A stretch of DNA of 64,000 nucleotides, from positions 8,576 through 72,575 of the forward strand of contig QANZ01018151.1 in the NCBI GenBank assembly GCA_003254925.1, in the 5' to 3' direction. The notes under the pieces were generated by a model. That model made no database searches and was not told the DNA's origin. It worked only from the letters and a program-made list of their open reading frames with translations. The number at the start of each line of letters is the position of its first letter. Position 1 is the first letter of the stretch. Origin of the DNA: Chamaecrista fasciculata. Its lineage: Eukaryota > Streptophyta > Magnoliopsida > Fabales > Fabaceae. A program made the translations under genes and the position numbers. This document shows, piece after piece, positions 47,475-59,700 of the stretch.

Positions 47475-48282
47475 TTACTAAAATATATAATATAGTTAAA
47501 GTAATGGAGCATATTATAGTGTATGATTCTTGATACGTATAATAATGTGTCATTCATTAGGATTTTGACTTGAGATAATTCATAACATGTGATTACTTGA
47601 TTATTCATTATTATTGACTTGGGATAATCATAATTTTCAACATTTAATTTGATTTCAATCATTCTTCTTCATTTGTAATCAGAAGCAACCACTTTGAAAA
47701 TTGTTAGTATCTTGCTTGATTTGGGAACCATTAAACAAAAAAGCTCATACTCACTAATTACTTGTATTTAATTATATTAAAAGTTGCCCGTGGCTTCTCA
47801 TTGACATTGACCTTGTTTATTTATTTTTGTCACTCGTGACTCCTCTCTTTATTTTACATAATTAGTAATAATTAAAATAAAATAATTTTTAATATATATT
47901 ATAAAGTTTAAACAATAATTCTTTTTTAACTTCTCAATATATGAAATAACAATATTACGAAACTTTTTATCACTATAATAAGAGTGTATAGTACTATAAT
48001 ATCAAGTGATGAAAAGGAATACAGAAATTACAAGAAAGGAATTTACATAGGGAGAATAAAAACTTATTCATATAAATTAAAAGAAAGAATCTATCGTAAA
48101 ATATTAGTTCCTTGAGTTCTTGGTTAGTGTCTTGAGTTCAATCCAAAAAAATAAAATTAGTGACTTGAGTATATTAATTAAGTTGTATTGAGAATTGTAA
48201 AATAGTAATAAATAACAAAATTTTAACTTAAAAAATTGAAAACTACAAAGCTGGATTAGGATAAATCTAACCTTGAGTTCAC
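47475..48282. other. AT-rich intergenic DNA
   Basis: No gene or recognisable element is seen. Confidence 0.5.
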
Positions 48283-48517
48283 AGTAGAAGGCAGCTTCCG
48301 GCCAGTGGGGGTCGTCGGAACCTGCAAACGAGAATGCACAGGGGGTTCCCTGCGATTCTTCTCCGATGCTTAAGTTAGTGAGAGAAAGCTGGAGAGTTTG
48401 AATATTTTTAGAGAGAGAGAGTCGTTACCTTAGAAAGGCTCCCCCCTTTTCCTTTTATCCTCCTTCCCTTTTGTCTCATGTTCGTACGAGGTCTCTCTCT
48501 GAGACGTTAGGGGTGTN
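48283..48517 (-). mobile_element. Ty3-type LTR fragment (fossil), minus strand
   Basis: Minus-strand reading gives GGATAAAAGGAAAAGGGG (TATA-like), ACTAACTTAAGCATCGGAG, CCCCCTGTGCATTCTCGTTTG and CAGGTTCCGACGACC, a succession well known from the R/U5 part of Ty3-type LTRs. No internal region is present. It is G+C-richer than its surroundings. Confidence 0.6.
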
Positions 48518-48537
48518 ATTTAATATTTTCTTAATTG

Positions 48538-48613
48538 TAATATGTTTAGTTTATATATTTCATTATATGTTTAGTTTATATATTTCATTATATATTTAGT
48601 TTATATATTTCAT
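48538..48613 (+). repeat. 25-bp tandem repeat, three copies
   Basis: ATATGTTTAGTTTATATATT occurs in three adjoining units of 25 bp, the third with ATATATTTAG. TAATATTTTCTTAATT flanks the array on both sides (about 48522 and 48632). Confidence 0.85.
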
Positions 48614-48959
48614 TTTTTAAACAGCCTAAATTGTAATATTTTCTTAATTTTTTTTATGTCAGGAGAGAATTTTTGGAGAGTAATTAAATTAAATGGTATT
48701 GAAAGTATTTCCTTATTATATGGGTACGTACAGCGGGAATTCGGAAAGGTGTCAGCTCTTTATTTTCTGGAAAATATAAAAATTAATAAATTAATAAATA
48801 AATTAAAAAGAAAAAAGTGCTTTAATCTGACGTGGCATAAATTCGTAAACCACGCATCCACTAACTCCGTCACCCTCAACTCTTTACACTTCAAGAGTCA
48901 AAAGAGTACCACCAACACTCGGAAACCATCTAACGGCGTTAAGCATTCCGTCAAAACGC

Positions 48960-50164
48960 CGTCTCTCTCTCTCTCTCTCTTTCCCTCGTCTTCTCGTCTT
49001 TCTCTCTCCCTCCTTCTGCAACAACAAACATCACTCAGCCACACTCTCTCGCTCCTCATCTTCTCTTTCTCTCTCTAGAATTTCCATTTCCTTCTCCAAG
49101 TGGTAGCTGAGCTTGGCTTCGGGAAAGGTACGGCTCGATCACGTAGGGTTCGCTCATAACGTGTTTGTATACGGAGATTCGTTTTGAGATTACGATATGT
49201 GCGAGTTTTTGTTTATATATGTTACCGAAATCCAAATCTTAGGGCTCCTCTAATTTTTTTTTTGTTGGTCGAAAAATTATTGTTGCTTTTATGGGAACCA
49301 TGGTGGTTTTGACTGTGAATTCCGTTATTTTTGCATTGATTTCGGATCTTTATGACTTTTCAGTGTCCTGCATATTTTTCTATATTTGGGCTGTTTGTGT
49401 TTCTAGATTTATACTCACTCTCAGTTGCTCTATGAGTGTCAGATTGCATCCTGTCTGGGCCCTTTCTTCAATTTTTTTTTCTCGCGGAATTTTATTTGTG
49501 TTGATGCTGTTTAGTCCTTCGATTGCTTTTAGGTTATTTGAGGTTGGTGCCAATACCGATTATCAGAGTAGAATACGAGTCCATGAATATGTTTCCTTTG
49601 TTCATCTGGAATCTACTGTATTGGACTGTTGGTGTTAATTTCGCTGGCTGTACTTTTATTGTCTTAGATTGCTTTTGCAATTGTTTTCACTTAGACACTT
49701 ACTGAAATTATTTTTTGTACGGAAGATCCCTGAAACCCCAAGTCAGACGGATTTGGACGAACTATCTGTGCAGTTAATTGTCCTCACAGCCTCTCACTAT
49801 TATTGTCCGTAGCTTTCTGATTTGAAACCTTCTTTGTGTTTATCTATTGAGATCTTATTCCTCTTTGGATGTTCATGTCTGGAAGTACATCTAATTTCAG
49901 TGAAGTGGTTTGTTTGAAAACAATGAATTTTGGTTGTATGTTACAGATGTGATAATCTGTATGAAATTGTTCATGTTTTTCTGGATTTCTGCTTTTGACT
50001 GTCACTTTAAAGATCATCTGATCTCAACTGACGGTATGCCTTTTTCATTATTATTCCAGGAAACAGCTGTGTTCACAGGTTAATGGTGCATATTTGTAAT
50101 TGGGGATGTTACTGGTGGTTGTGTTAACATAACAAGCTAGAAACTGTTGTCTATTAATTTAAGA
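48960..50164 (+). promoter_or_regulatory. Leader of the RING gene with a 5'-UTR intron
   Basis: A CT-rich stretch (48961-49080) is the likely first-exon leader. A donor GGGAAAG|GTACGG at 49128 and an acceptor TTATTCCAG| ending at 50059 delimit an intron of about 930 bp. A 115-codon ORF at 49291-49638 lies wholly inside it and is not a gene. In the remaining leader, small uORFs begin at 50083 (14 codons) and 50106 (8 codons) before the main ATG, which may dampen translation. Confidence 0.6.
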
Positions 50165-52828
50165 ATGGGTGCCTCTTGTTGCGTTGCTGCCAGAGATAAG
50201 ACTATACAAAGTGGATCGACTAATGAGATTTTGCATAGGAACATTCGGTACTCTCCAACATGGAGCTTTCGCTGGGATCATCGAGGGCGAGTAGCTGGTG
50301 AAGATACGTCTATAAATTGGTTTTCTGATGGTATTAGCAGAAATGAAGGGTCCGAAACTAAGAATGAATCAACATATGCATCAGAGGATGGAAGCCCCTT
50401 GCAGAATTATCAAAGGCCTAGATGGCAGAAATCCCCAATTTCTGAAGGACCTGTTACTCAAGCAAGGACTTCAACATCAGGTACCTTTCATCAAGTATAC
50501 ACTTTGAATTTAACCATGCTATTACATGAGGGAGTTGGACTTATCAAAATTGGATTTGATATTAGTTACTTCATCCTCTAACCATTGTATTATTGATGTG
50601 AGATCAATGGGCACATGGGCAGTCTGTTGAATTGAATGACGCTTATAATAAGAAATCTATGTGGAAGATTTCAAGTCCATAGTAATGTTTTTCCGCATAA
50701 TGATTTTTTCTCTTAATCTACCAGAAATAAAGAAAAAAAAAATGAAAATTATCAATAATTGTAATTGAAATGATAGTTCTGCAAGGGCTTTAAATTTTCA
50801 GCATCGAGAATGAAAACTGGTATCACAATGTAAGAGGAGAACTGTATGTTTCTGCCTTCTATGTCACTATAAAGCACTAGCAAACCAAGAGGAACTGGAT
50901 GATAATATTAAAATATAATGTGGGACCACAGTTAGGAGAGAAATGAAGTGTTAGTAAAAGAAAGTTCTTACTTCATATTAGTCTAAGTTAAGCCACACAT
51001 GAAAATTTTGAAGCAAGAAAAATGAATGAAAATGAAAATGGATTTGAACCCACATCAACTTTGTTGTTTGAAGAAATGTCATGTTTTTCACAAATCGGAG
51101 GGGTTATATATGTGACAGTTAATGGAAGAAAATCATAGAATCAACATGGACTATTGAGTTTTATTTAAGTTGTTAGGATATCTGTTTTTCAGACACTTGC
51201 TTAGTTTTACATGAGATGATTTTTTCTGCATGGATATTTAAGTTGTTAGGATATTTTAGAGTGCACAGTTAGACAAAGATCTTTGATGCAAATTATTTAA
51301 CTTGTAGGATATTATATAGATAACACATATTAATTAGATTGTCTATAAATTTCTAGTTATGATGTCTTTCCGATGCATTCCCTTGCATACGATTAACCCA
51401 ACTGAACTTGGCTGAACTTGGTTTGGACCAAAAATGTTGTCTTTGACATGCCCAACATCTGTTCTAATGTCACAAGCCTTTTAGAATCCAGGCCTGATGA
51501 AACTGAACAAACCCATTTTTTCACATGAAATTCCACCATGCAAATTCATTAAACCCATCTGGACTTGACCAAAACCATTTTCTTTTTCAATTTGATTGAG
51601 TTTGAACGGGTTGGCAGGTTATGCACAACCCCAGTAGTCTGACACTGTTTGAAATGGCTCTCTTTTGAATTCGTTCTCTCAATTGCTTGATTTATTTTAT
51701 CTGACATGGTTAATCATGATCATTGCAGATCAATTTATTTCAAGGAATACCTCCATGGATGTGAATGTGGATCAGGTGAGCTTACAACAGTGAGGGAACT
51801 TGCTGTTGGCTTTACATTTTTGCTTAGTTGTTTCTAGTTGTTTCTTTGACAAACCCTCTAAGCATGGATCATTGTAGGTGAAGGGTTTGGCAGAATCACC
51901 AATAGTATCGTGTCCATCTCCTGCAAAACCATCACTTTCATTGCCTTCAACTTCACTGTCAGCCTCTCCTTTGTCATCTCAAAGTCACCTACCCCCATCC
52001 ACATCAACCCCACCAAGATGGCTGTCCCGCTCCCCAGGACATCAACTACTGTGGCAAGGTTCTGATAGCCAAATCCAGGGGTTTAAGTCACCAAGCAGCT
52101 TCTCTGTGTCTGAAGAAAGGCCAGCATTCCCATCATGGAGCAATGAATCAGGTAGGCGCTCCTGCGGTGGATCTTCTGATGGTTGGTCTATACCTGGCTT
52201 TTCTGAGCTGATGGGCACTTCCCACCGTGAAAGATGGTCATTTGATAGCGAGTCCTTTGGTTTTAGTCGTGAAAGGTTAGCTCGATCCAGTAGCCAGATT
52301 TTAAATTCTCCTGTTGATTTGCAAACATGTGGTGTTTGCTCAAAGCTTTTATCTGAGAAGTCTTCATGGAGCACCCAAAAGATAATTGCAAGTAATGACC
52401 TTGCTGTAGTTGCTGTTCTTATATGTGGACATGTCTATCACGCTGAATGTTTGGAGAGTATGACTCCTGAAATCAACAAGTATGACCCTGCTTGCCCAGT
52501 TTGCACTTTTGGTGAGAATCAAACTCTTAAGTTGTCAGAAAAAGCTTTGAAAGCTGAAATGGATTTGAAAGCGAGAAGCAAGAAATCAAGGAACCGGGTT
52601 GTGGATAGTGATGTTGACGATGATTCTGCCGTGTTTGACCACTTTAGAGGGAGAGGACGCCAAAGTAAAGGTCCCAGGATGGAATCCAGCTCCAGTGGTA
52701 GAAGCTCATTTGGGAAACCATTTCTGAGGCGACATTTTTCATTTGGCTCGAAGGGATCTCGAACCTTGTTAGATAATCACCCTACAAGGAAGAAGGGCTT
52801 CTTTTGGGCAAGATCTAGCAAGGAATAA
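50165..52828 (+). CDS. RING-H2 zinc-finger protein, putative acylated E3 ligase
   Basis: Three coding exons (50165-50480, 51729-51775, 51878-52828) give 437 residues. The start MGASCCVAARDK has Gly2 and a Cys pair, a typical N-myristoylation/palmitoylation signal, so membrane attachment is likely. Residues about 125-270 are Ser/Pro-rich and probably disordered. The RING lies at C272-x2-C275-x28-C304-x-H306-x2-H309-x2-C312-x14-C327-x2-C330, a C3H2C3 arrangement, expected to bind two zincs and recruit an E2 enzyme. The C-terminal part is basic and Ser-rich. I recognise the general plant RING family of this layout but no specific characterised member. The in-frame segment upstream of 50165 starts only with TTG, so the ATG is chosen. 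Confidence 0.88.
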
Positions 52829-54540
52829 TAAACTGCATCTCGGATTTTAGGAGGTAACTTGATTTATCTTCGTTTAATTAGTAAATGAATAGCATCCTTA
52901 AGTTATCTTATGTAATGCATTAGCTCAAGAAATTAGTCGCCGCATTCTTCTTCCCTTCCTGATTTAATCCATGTGAACAGGACGGGATATTCAACTTTAA
53001 ACCTCTGATATATCTAACTTTAGTCTTCACACTCCAGCATGTTATACATATATCATCAGATTTGGATTTAGTTAATGTGTTTTCGTCTTCTTTAAATCAG
53101 ATTCTGCAGTTGCTCTTCTCTACAAGACTACAACCTCAGTCAAATGATTGTGAATAAGGGCAAGATGTGATTCATCAAGCTTTGATCTTTGAGCACCGTC
53201 ATACACCAATCTGTGATTTCAACAGGATTAGAGGCCGAAGTTACTCTGTAAAGAAAGAAGGAAAGTGGAAAACACACAGAAGGATCCGAGGAATGTATAC
53301 AAGAAAAGGATATTGTTTTGAGATCAGGGGTCTTTTTTATTTTATTTTTGTACAGATCAATTTGTTTATTGCATGGATATTATACATGTATCCAAATGAT
53401 AGTTTGTTGTCCCTGGATCTGCTGAATGCTGATACTGCATGCCCTTTGCCCTGTGTACCATTTGGGAGTTTCTGGGCAAATATAGTCTTCACAGATTGTT
53501 AGGAATTACCAATTATTTTGATTGACTTAAGTTGGGTTGCTTAGTAAAGAAACGGTTTCAAGGGAAACTTAATTAATGCTTTTGCTGTTGACAGAATGAA
53601 TCACTTGGTTTTTCATGGATGACTTTCGTGCTTTACTCGACAGACTAGGATCATAGTTCTGACTTGTGAGGTGATGACCTTAAAAGTTGAAGCTTAATAC
53701 TGACACCAGATACAATCATATCCATATTTATCTTTTATTCATTTAGTCTGATTGAAAATTGATAAACATAAGTTTTCTGAACTTTCCCTGTGAATATCAA
53801 TTGTCCGTGTCATTGTAGTTGGAAATTTGGAATATATTCGATAAAGATCGTAAATCGTTGATGTCACCATGAAAAGGAAAGAAATACCTCATCCATTATT
53901 ATGAATCATTATCACCCTTTTTTATTGGTCACAAGAATCTTAAATTCTTAATCACCTGACCCAAACTATGCTGGACAGTCTTGGCGCCTATGAACATTTG
54001 TCCACCCATTTGGAAGAATTAGTAAAGTTGATTAACACTTGCATTACAATGTCCAAGGTTCATCTCTTTCTCACCCAAGAATAACTTAGAAATGTGAGAG
54101 ATAATAGTCACAATAATAATCATATATATCGGTGATCATGATTATTCAAAAACTCACTCGTTTATTTCCCTAATTTAAAAACTAGATCTCTTGAGTGAGT
54201 GTAAATTTAAAGACTACAAAATTAGTTTTTCTTATGATAAAATTGTATGTAATTACAACAAATATATATACGTTCTTTGGCTGACAAATAATTAATGTAC
54301 GTTGAACTCAATTATCAAATTTATCCCGAACGTCTTTTTTTTGAATAAAAAATATATTTATTTTTGGTAGGTCCGTATTAAAGTAATTAAAGTTACCACT
54401 ATACATCTTAGCATCTAGTGAGTTTTAGGAGAAATGAAAATGTGTACTTGGTGTTTCATGTGGATAGTATAGTGGAATGCGTGCGTTAGGAGATGAGATG
54501 ATATGGTTGGAAGTGAAGAAATAAAATAAGGGAATGGATG
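52829..54540. other. 3' UTR of the RING gene and intergenic DNA
   Basis: Moderate-composition sequence to about 53520 is probably 3' UTR; a 111-codon ORF at 53167-53502 within it has no features. 53530-54540 is intergenic, with nothing recognised. Confidence 0.45.
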
Positions 54541-54562
54541 GATGATGATGATGCACCCAATC

Positions 54563-54641
54563 GACACGTGTCGTCAATCATCTGACGTGGCAGCAGGTGT
54601 GTATGTCACCTAACTAGCTCCCTTCTATATATCTCCACGTG
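54563..54641 (+). promoter_or_regulatory. ABRE cluster and TATA box of the dehydrin gene
   Basis: Three ACGT elements of the ABRE/G-box type lie close together: GACACGTGTC (54563-54572), GACGTGGC (54584-54591) and CACGTG (54636-54641). TATATAT (about 54626-54632) would be the TATA box. Multiple ABREs are typical of ABA- and drought-induced dehydrin promoters; induction here is inferred. Confidence 0.7.
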
Positions 54642-54845
54642 TACACTACTCCATCTTTAATTTGCATGCAAAAACCCCTCCACCGCCATTGATTCTCCCA
54701 ATTTAAAAAGCACCAAGGATAGCCGAACTGAAATCGCTACTTCAACTTCTTCAAGTATACAACAACATCACAGATAGTGTAATTGAGTAATTGTATCCAT
54801 TTTGGCGCCAATCAAAAAGGAAATTAGTTTAAGAAAAATATACAC

Positions 54846-55517
54846 ATGGCGGAAGCACAACTTCGAGACGAACATGGGAATCCAATCCAACTGACCGATC
54901 AGTTCGGTAATCCGGTGAAACTGACCGACGAGCACGGTAATCCAGTCCGAATCACCGGCATCGCCACCACCGCCACAGCAGCTCATCCGACGTCGGCGTT
55001 TGGGACTTACGGCGGCACCACCACCACCGTCGGCGATCTGATCGGAAGTGATCGTACCAGGCAGTGGCAGCATCACGCCGGAGATCTCCGTGGATCCAAC
55101 CACTCTTCCTCTAGCTCGGTACACATATTAATCATAATAATTTTATTACTATACTATATATTATAGTTGAATTGGAATGATTGATGAATATAATGAATGT
55201 AGTCGTCGGAGGATGACGGAGAAGGAGGAAGGAGAAAGAAGAAAGGATTGAAGGAGAAAATTAAGGAGAAGCTACCCGGTGGAGGAAATAGTAATCCACA
55301 TGCACAGGCACAGCATGAGGAGGTTCATCATTATCATCACGCGCCCACCACTGGTACTAATTACGCCACAACCACCGCACACGGTCAGGGTCAAATTTCT
55401 TCGACGGCGGCGGGTACACACCACGCGCCTACTACTACTGCTGCAGAGGATCAGCGCCACCACGAGAAGAAGGGTATCGTCGAGAGGCTCAAAGAGAAGT
55501 TGCCTGGCCACCACTGA
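54846..55517 (+). CDS. Y3SK2-type dehydrin (group 2 LEA protein)
   Basis: Two exons (54846-55118, 55203-55517), 195 residues. Three Y-like segments follow each other directly: RDEHGNP (7-13), TDQFGNP (17-23), TDEHGNP (27-33). A seven-serine S-segment (87-93) followed by SEDD is split by the intron, the conserved intron place in dehydrins. K-segments are [16 protein letters not shown] (103-118) and the C-terminal [17 protein letters not shown] (179-195). Between lies a His/Thr-rich phi-segment. Dehydrins are disordered, bind membranes through the K-helices, and protect cells in drying, cold and seed maturation; the S-segment is phosphorylated by CK2-type kinases. The histidine-rich centre might bind metal ions. 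ABREs upstream fit ABA control. Confidence 0.95.
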
Positions 55518-55673
55518 GACCATCTTTAATTTACACCCCATCAATCTATAATCTACTATTCTAGTTATATATCTTATGTTATTTTCTTCTTATTTTCATA
55601 TTGCAACCAACAATGCATTCTTGTGTAATATTATTAATCGCACAGTAATAAATCGAAGAAGAAGAGGAGGAAG

Positions 55674-55746
55674 ATGATCGATGATGATAACGAAGACGAA
55701 GGAGAATTCAAATCGATGAGTGACGCTAGCAAATTCCTCCATCGAC
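55674..55746 (+). pseudogene. Possible orphan first exon (24 codons)
   Basis: A frame starting MIDDDNEDEGEFKSMSDASK runs to CATCGAC|GTAAGC, a good donor site, but no downstream exon is found. A family A foldback element begins about 50 bp later (55797). It may be a gene remnant interrupted by that insertion, or chance. I do not recognise the peptide. Confidence 0.25.
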
Positions 55747-55796
55747 GTAAGCAAAAACACCGTTCGTTTTTGTGTGATTTTTCAATTTTCNTGAAA

Positions 55797-56328
55797 GGTT
55801 AAAGGTTAATTTTGGTTCAAAATATATGTCCTAATGTTCAATTAGGTCTATTATGTTTCAAAATATTCAAATTGGTAAAATATTTCATTTTGCTCCAAAC
55901 TATTAAATATGGCTCATTTCAAGTTCAAACATGCCGAGTTACATATTGTTCACAAAAAGTATTTTATCTATCTAGTTCCAACTTTTAACAAACGAATTTA
56001 AATCGATCTTAAAAATAGACTATTTGTTTCATGGTCAAACAAGTAAAGTTAATCGTATCTCTCTCGTTTTATATTCAAATGTGATAGATTTAAAGCTACG
56101 AGTTCCTCTTAACGAGTCTTTTGAAAGAGTCTTTTGAACTTAAAATAAGAGAAGAGAAAAATATGACCAAATTTCATAATTGGGACCAAAATGAAATAAT
56201 TTACCAACATTTAGGACTAAAATGAAAAATTTTGCCAACATTTAGAACTAATTTGAACATTTTGAAATATAATGGACCAAAATAAATATTAGGGCATATA
56301 TTTAGGACCAAAATGACCATTTCACCTA
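55797..56328. mobile_element. Long inverted-repeat element, family A, copy 3
   Basis: Left phrases GGTTCAAAATATATGTCCTAATG and GCTCCAAACTATTAAATATGG are mirrored by ATTAGGGCATATATTTAGG-ACCAAAATGACC at the right. The core CATGGTCAAACAAGTAAAGTTAATCG is shared with copy 2. It sits between the dehydrin and HISN7-like genes. Confidence 0.65.
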
Positions 56329-56789
56329 AGTGAAATAAAGAACTTTTTATCAATCCAAATAATTAGCTACGTACTCATAACAAGTTGATTTGCGAATGGA
56401 CTAGATTTTCTTAAATTAATCATGATAGAAAAACTATAAAAATATGTTTTTTACACGATTATAAATAAAATTTATTCTAGAAAATTATATGACAAATACA
56501 AAAATTTTATATGATTGCTAGATGCTAGATATACACCACAGTACCATCATCACCATAAGTCCATAAGTCATATTATCAAAAAACCTAAATTGTTTTTATC
56601 AAAAAATTTAAAAAAATTGTGCGAAGTAATAAATAAATCGCCGGCTAATGAGGTTTTCGTCAAACACCATAATTGTAGATCATTTGGCCTTGGTCTTATT
56701 TCACACTATAGTCTTCACTCTTCAGTCTTGCTATCTCGCCTCTGTGTTGTGATCTCTCGCAGCTATTTAAGCTGAATCTTGAAGCTTCA
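56329..56789 (+). promoter_or_regulatory. Upstream region and leader of the HISN7-like gene
   Basis: AT-rich promoter followed by a CT-rich leader (about 56700-56789). No distinct TATA box can be singled out. Confidence 0.4.
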
Positions 56790-59700
56790 ATGTTCTCACA
56801 GTCCCATCTTCTCTCGTTGAACCCTACATTTTCCTCTTTCTCTCCATTTTCTTCAAATTCCGATTCCATTCCTTCTCTCCGACTCAAATTCGCCTCCACC
56901 AGAGTGGCGGCCTCCATCCCCAAGCTCAAGCTCTCCAATGGTGGCCACACCTTGCCGTCGGGAATAACCGACCTCGAAGTCAATCGGTTCGCCGAGGTTG
57001 GAAACAAGGTCGCCGATGCCGCCGGTGAAGTTATTCGCAAGTATTTTAGAAAGAAATTTGATATTCTTGACAAAGACGATTCGAGTGAGTTTTGATTTAT
57101 GAATCGATTTATTAACGCTTCCTTGATTGCTTTGATCACGAAATTAGTATTAGCAAATGTCCGAAAGTTTGAAGCGTTATTTCGCATTTAACTGGATCGA
57201 AGTTTTGATTGATTTCGAGAGAATTTCGAAGGTCATCGGCTAAATTTTTAATGTTCTGTTTTAACGATATAGTCTCGTTCTACTTCATATTGCAGGTCCC
57301 GTAACAATCGCGGATAAATCTGCTGAGGAGGCTATGGTTTCAATCATTTTAGAGAATCTTCCTTCTCATGCGATGTAACTATTTCTATATAGCAGTATTC
57401 CTTCCTCTTTCTGTTTCACATTTTCGTTTTATGACACTGTATAAAACCTCACCCTGACTGATATAAACGTGTATTCCATTGCTGAAAGAACTCCAAAAGT
57501 ATTTACTGCGTTCTCATATGATAAATTCAGAAGTATGAATTGGAATCCTATGATGAATTGATGGCTCATTTATTCAATTACTATAATTTATTTTCAACTT
57601 GAAGAATTGACAGAGAAACCTTGCAATGAGATGGTAGATTACTAGATTCTGTAATTAGAATTGCTGAATTATAAACCCGATTTTTTCACAAAATTACAGC
57701 TATGGAGAGGAAAAAGGGTGGAGGTGTGAAGAAGATAGTGCAGATTATGTCTGGGTTTTAGATCCTATTGATGGGACAAAGAGTTTCATCACTGGTAATT
57801 TTCTTCAATGGTGACTAAATTATTATTTCTAGGATGAAGTGCTAAATTTTCATTAAGTCATCTTATTTTCTTATGCATGTCAGGGAAACCCTTGTTTGGT
57901 ACTCTCATTGCTCTCCTACGAAATGGTAAACCAGTAAGGATCTCTTGCTGTTTGGCTGCTTAAATTGAACTAGAAAGCTGCATTATTTTTCTATGATACT
58001 GCTCAATTCTTGATATTTTCTGACTAATAAATAAACAAAATCTTCATACTCCATCATCCTCATTTATGTGGCATTATAAATGCATCTGCGCTACTTTTTT
58101 TTTTTTCAAATTTTTAGTACATTTTGGTGCGAACAGGATGGCCAAAGATAATGAGCATGGATGTCATATTCAGTGTAGGATAAAACTTGGTTATATTAGG
58201 TTCTTTAATAAAAATATGACGAGTCGATAGTTCTTACAAGTTTACGACTAAACATACGACTTTAAGTTTGTAAGTTTTCAAAAAATAAATTTTTCGCATA
58301 TCATGTATTTATTGGAGAATACTTAAGGAACTTTCTACAAACTCTTGATCTTCAATGTATTACATAAAAGGTATCTTGAATTCTTGTTGTTACATTTTTT
58401 AATCATCTCCAGTTAATTGAGTTGTAAAGCTTTTGTTAAATTTGGTTTCCTTTCATCAGATCCTTGGCATAATTGATCAACCTGTGTTAAGAGAAAGGTG
58501 GATTGGGATAGCAGGAAAACAAACTACACTAAATGGACAAGAAGTGTCTTCACGCTCTTGTGCAAATCTTTCTCAAGCTTACTTGTATGCTTTCTGCGTT
58601 TGTTTTCATCAGTAATTTCGTTTATAGATGATTTCTTGATTTGAAGAGCTGATTAACAAAAGAGAGTTGTTATTTATTTTCATTATCTGCAGCTTTTTGA
58701 CATATTATATATTGGATTACTAGTCTTACTGGTAGCAGATCCGTAATACAAGTTTTCCCCATATAGGTACACAACAAGTCCACATCTATTTAGTGGTGAT
58801 GCTGAAGAAGCATTTATCCGTGTTAGAAATAAGGTTCGTAGCATTTTTACTTAATCTTCAAACTAAGGTCGAGGAAATACTATGTTATTTAAAGCAACCT
58901 TTGACCATTTTGACTTCAACCTTCTAAACTTGCTGCCTTACTCAACTATCAAGATAGAATGATGCAGATTTGCAGGGTTCGTATCTTAAATCTTTGTTTA
59001 CTACATTCTTTCACTATTTTGTCATAAATCTGTGAACTTACACAAGTATCAAATAGCGACTTTCTGACATGAATTCTTACACCACACTTCCCCTGATGCT
59101 GAAGTTATGGTGATTTTTTTATACCAATAAATTCAATTTATACATGTTGTACTTTCTGACATGAATTCTTACACCACACTTCCCCTGATGCTGAAGTTAT
59201 GGTGATTTTTTTATACCAATAAATTCAATTTATACATGTTGTAGCAGTCGTGTGAAGTTTTTGTCGGTGGAATAATGTTTAACAGTATAAAGACTTCTAT
59301 AATAAGAGAGTAATGCTAGTTGCATAACTTTTTAAGTGAGAATTGTGACTGAACCTGGCTGTAACAGTACAGTTAAAATAGCCTCTTTTTCTGATTAAAT
59401 TTCAAGATTTCTCATTGACATTCACTTGATCCTTTTTCATGTTCTTATGATTTTCAGGTTAAAGTTCCACTATACGGTTGTGACTGCTATTCATACGCCC
59501 TTTTGGCTTCTGGCTTTGTGGATCTTGTTGTTGAATCCGGTCTGAAGGTTTGTTGTACTCTGTTATCTCACCTTTTTGACTTTTGAATCTCTTAAACGAA
59601 AGATGATTAAAGCAAGAAATAGTTGCTGCATACTTACAATTTAGGTGTCTTCGTTTGAGGGACACTAATGTTTGTAGAAGCATTTTGTAATCAAGTTACA

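Noticed and set aside
49291-49705. ORFs of 115 and 60 codons upstream of the RING gene
   Set aside because: They lie wholly in the leader intron and have no recognisable feature or conserved start.
53167-53502. 111-codon ORF downstream of the RING gene
   Set aside because: Located in the probable 3' UTR, no domain, ordinary composition for an untranslated region.
55272-55551. 90-codon ORFs overlapping dehydrin exon 2
   Set aside because: Shadow frames of the dehydrin coding sequence.
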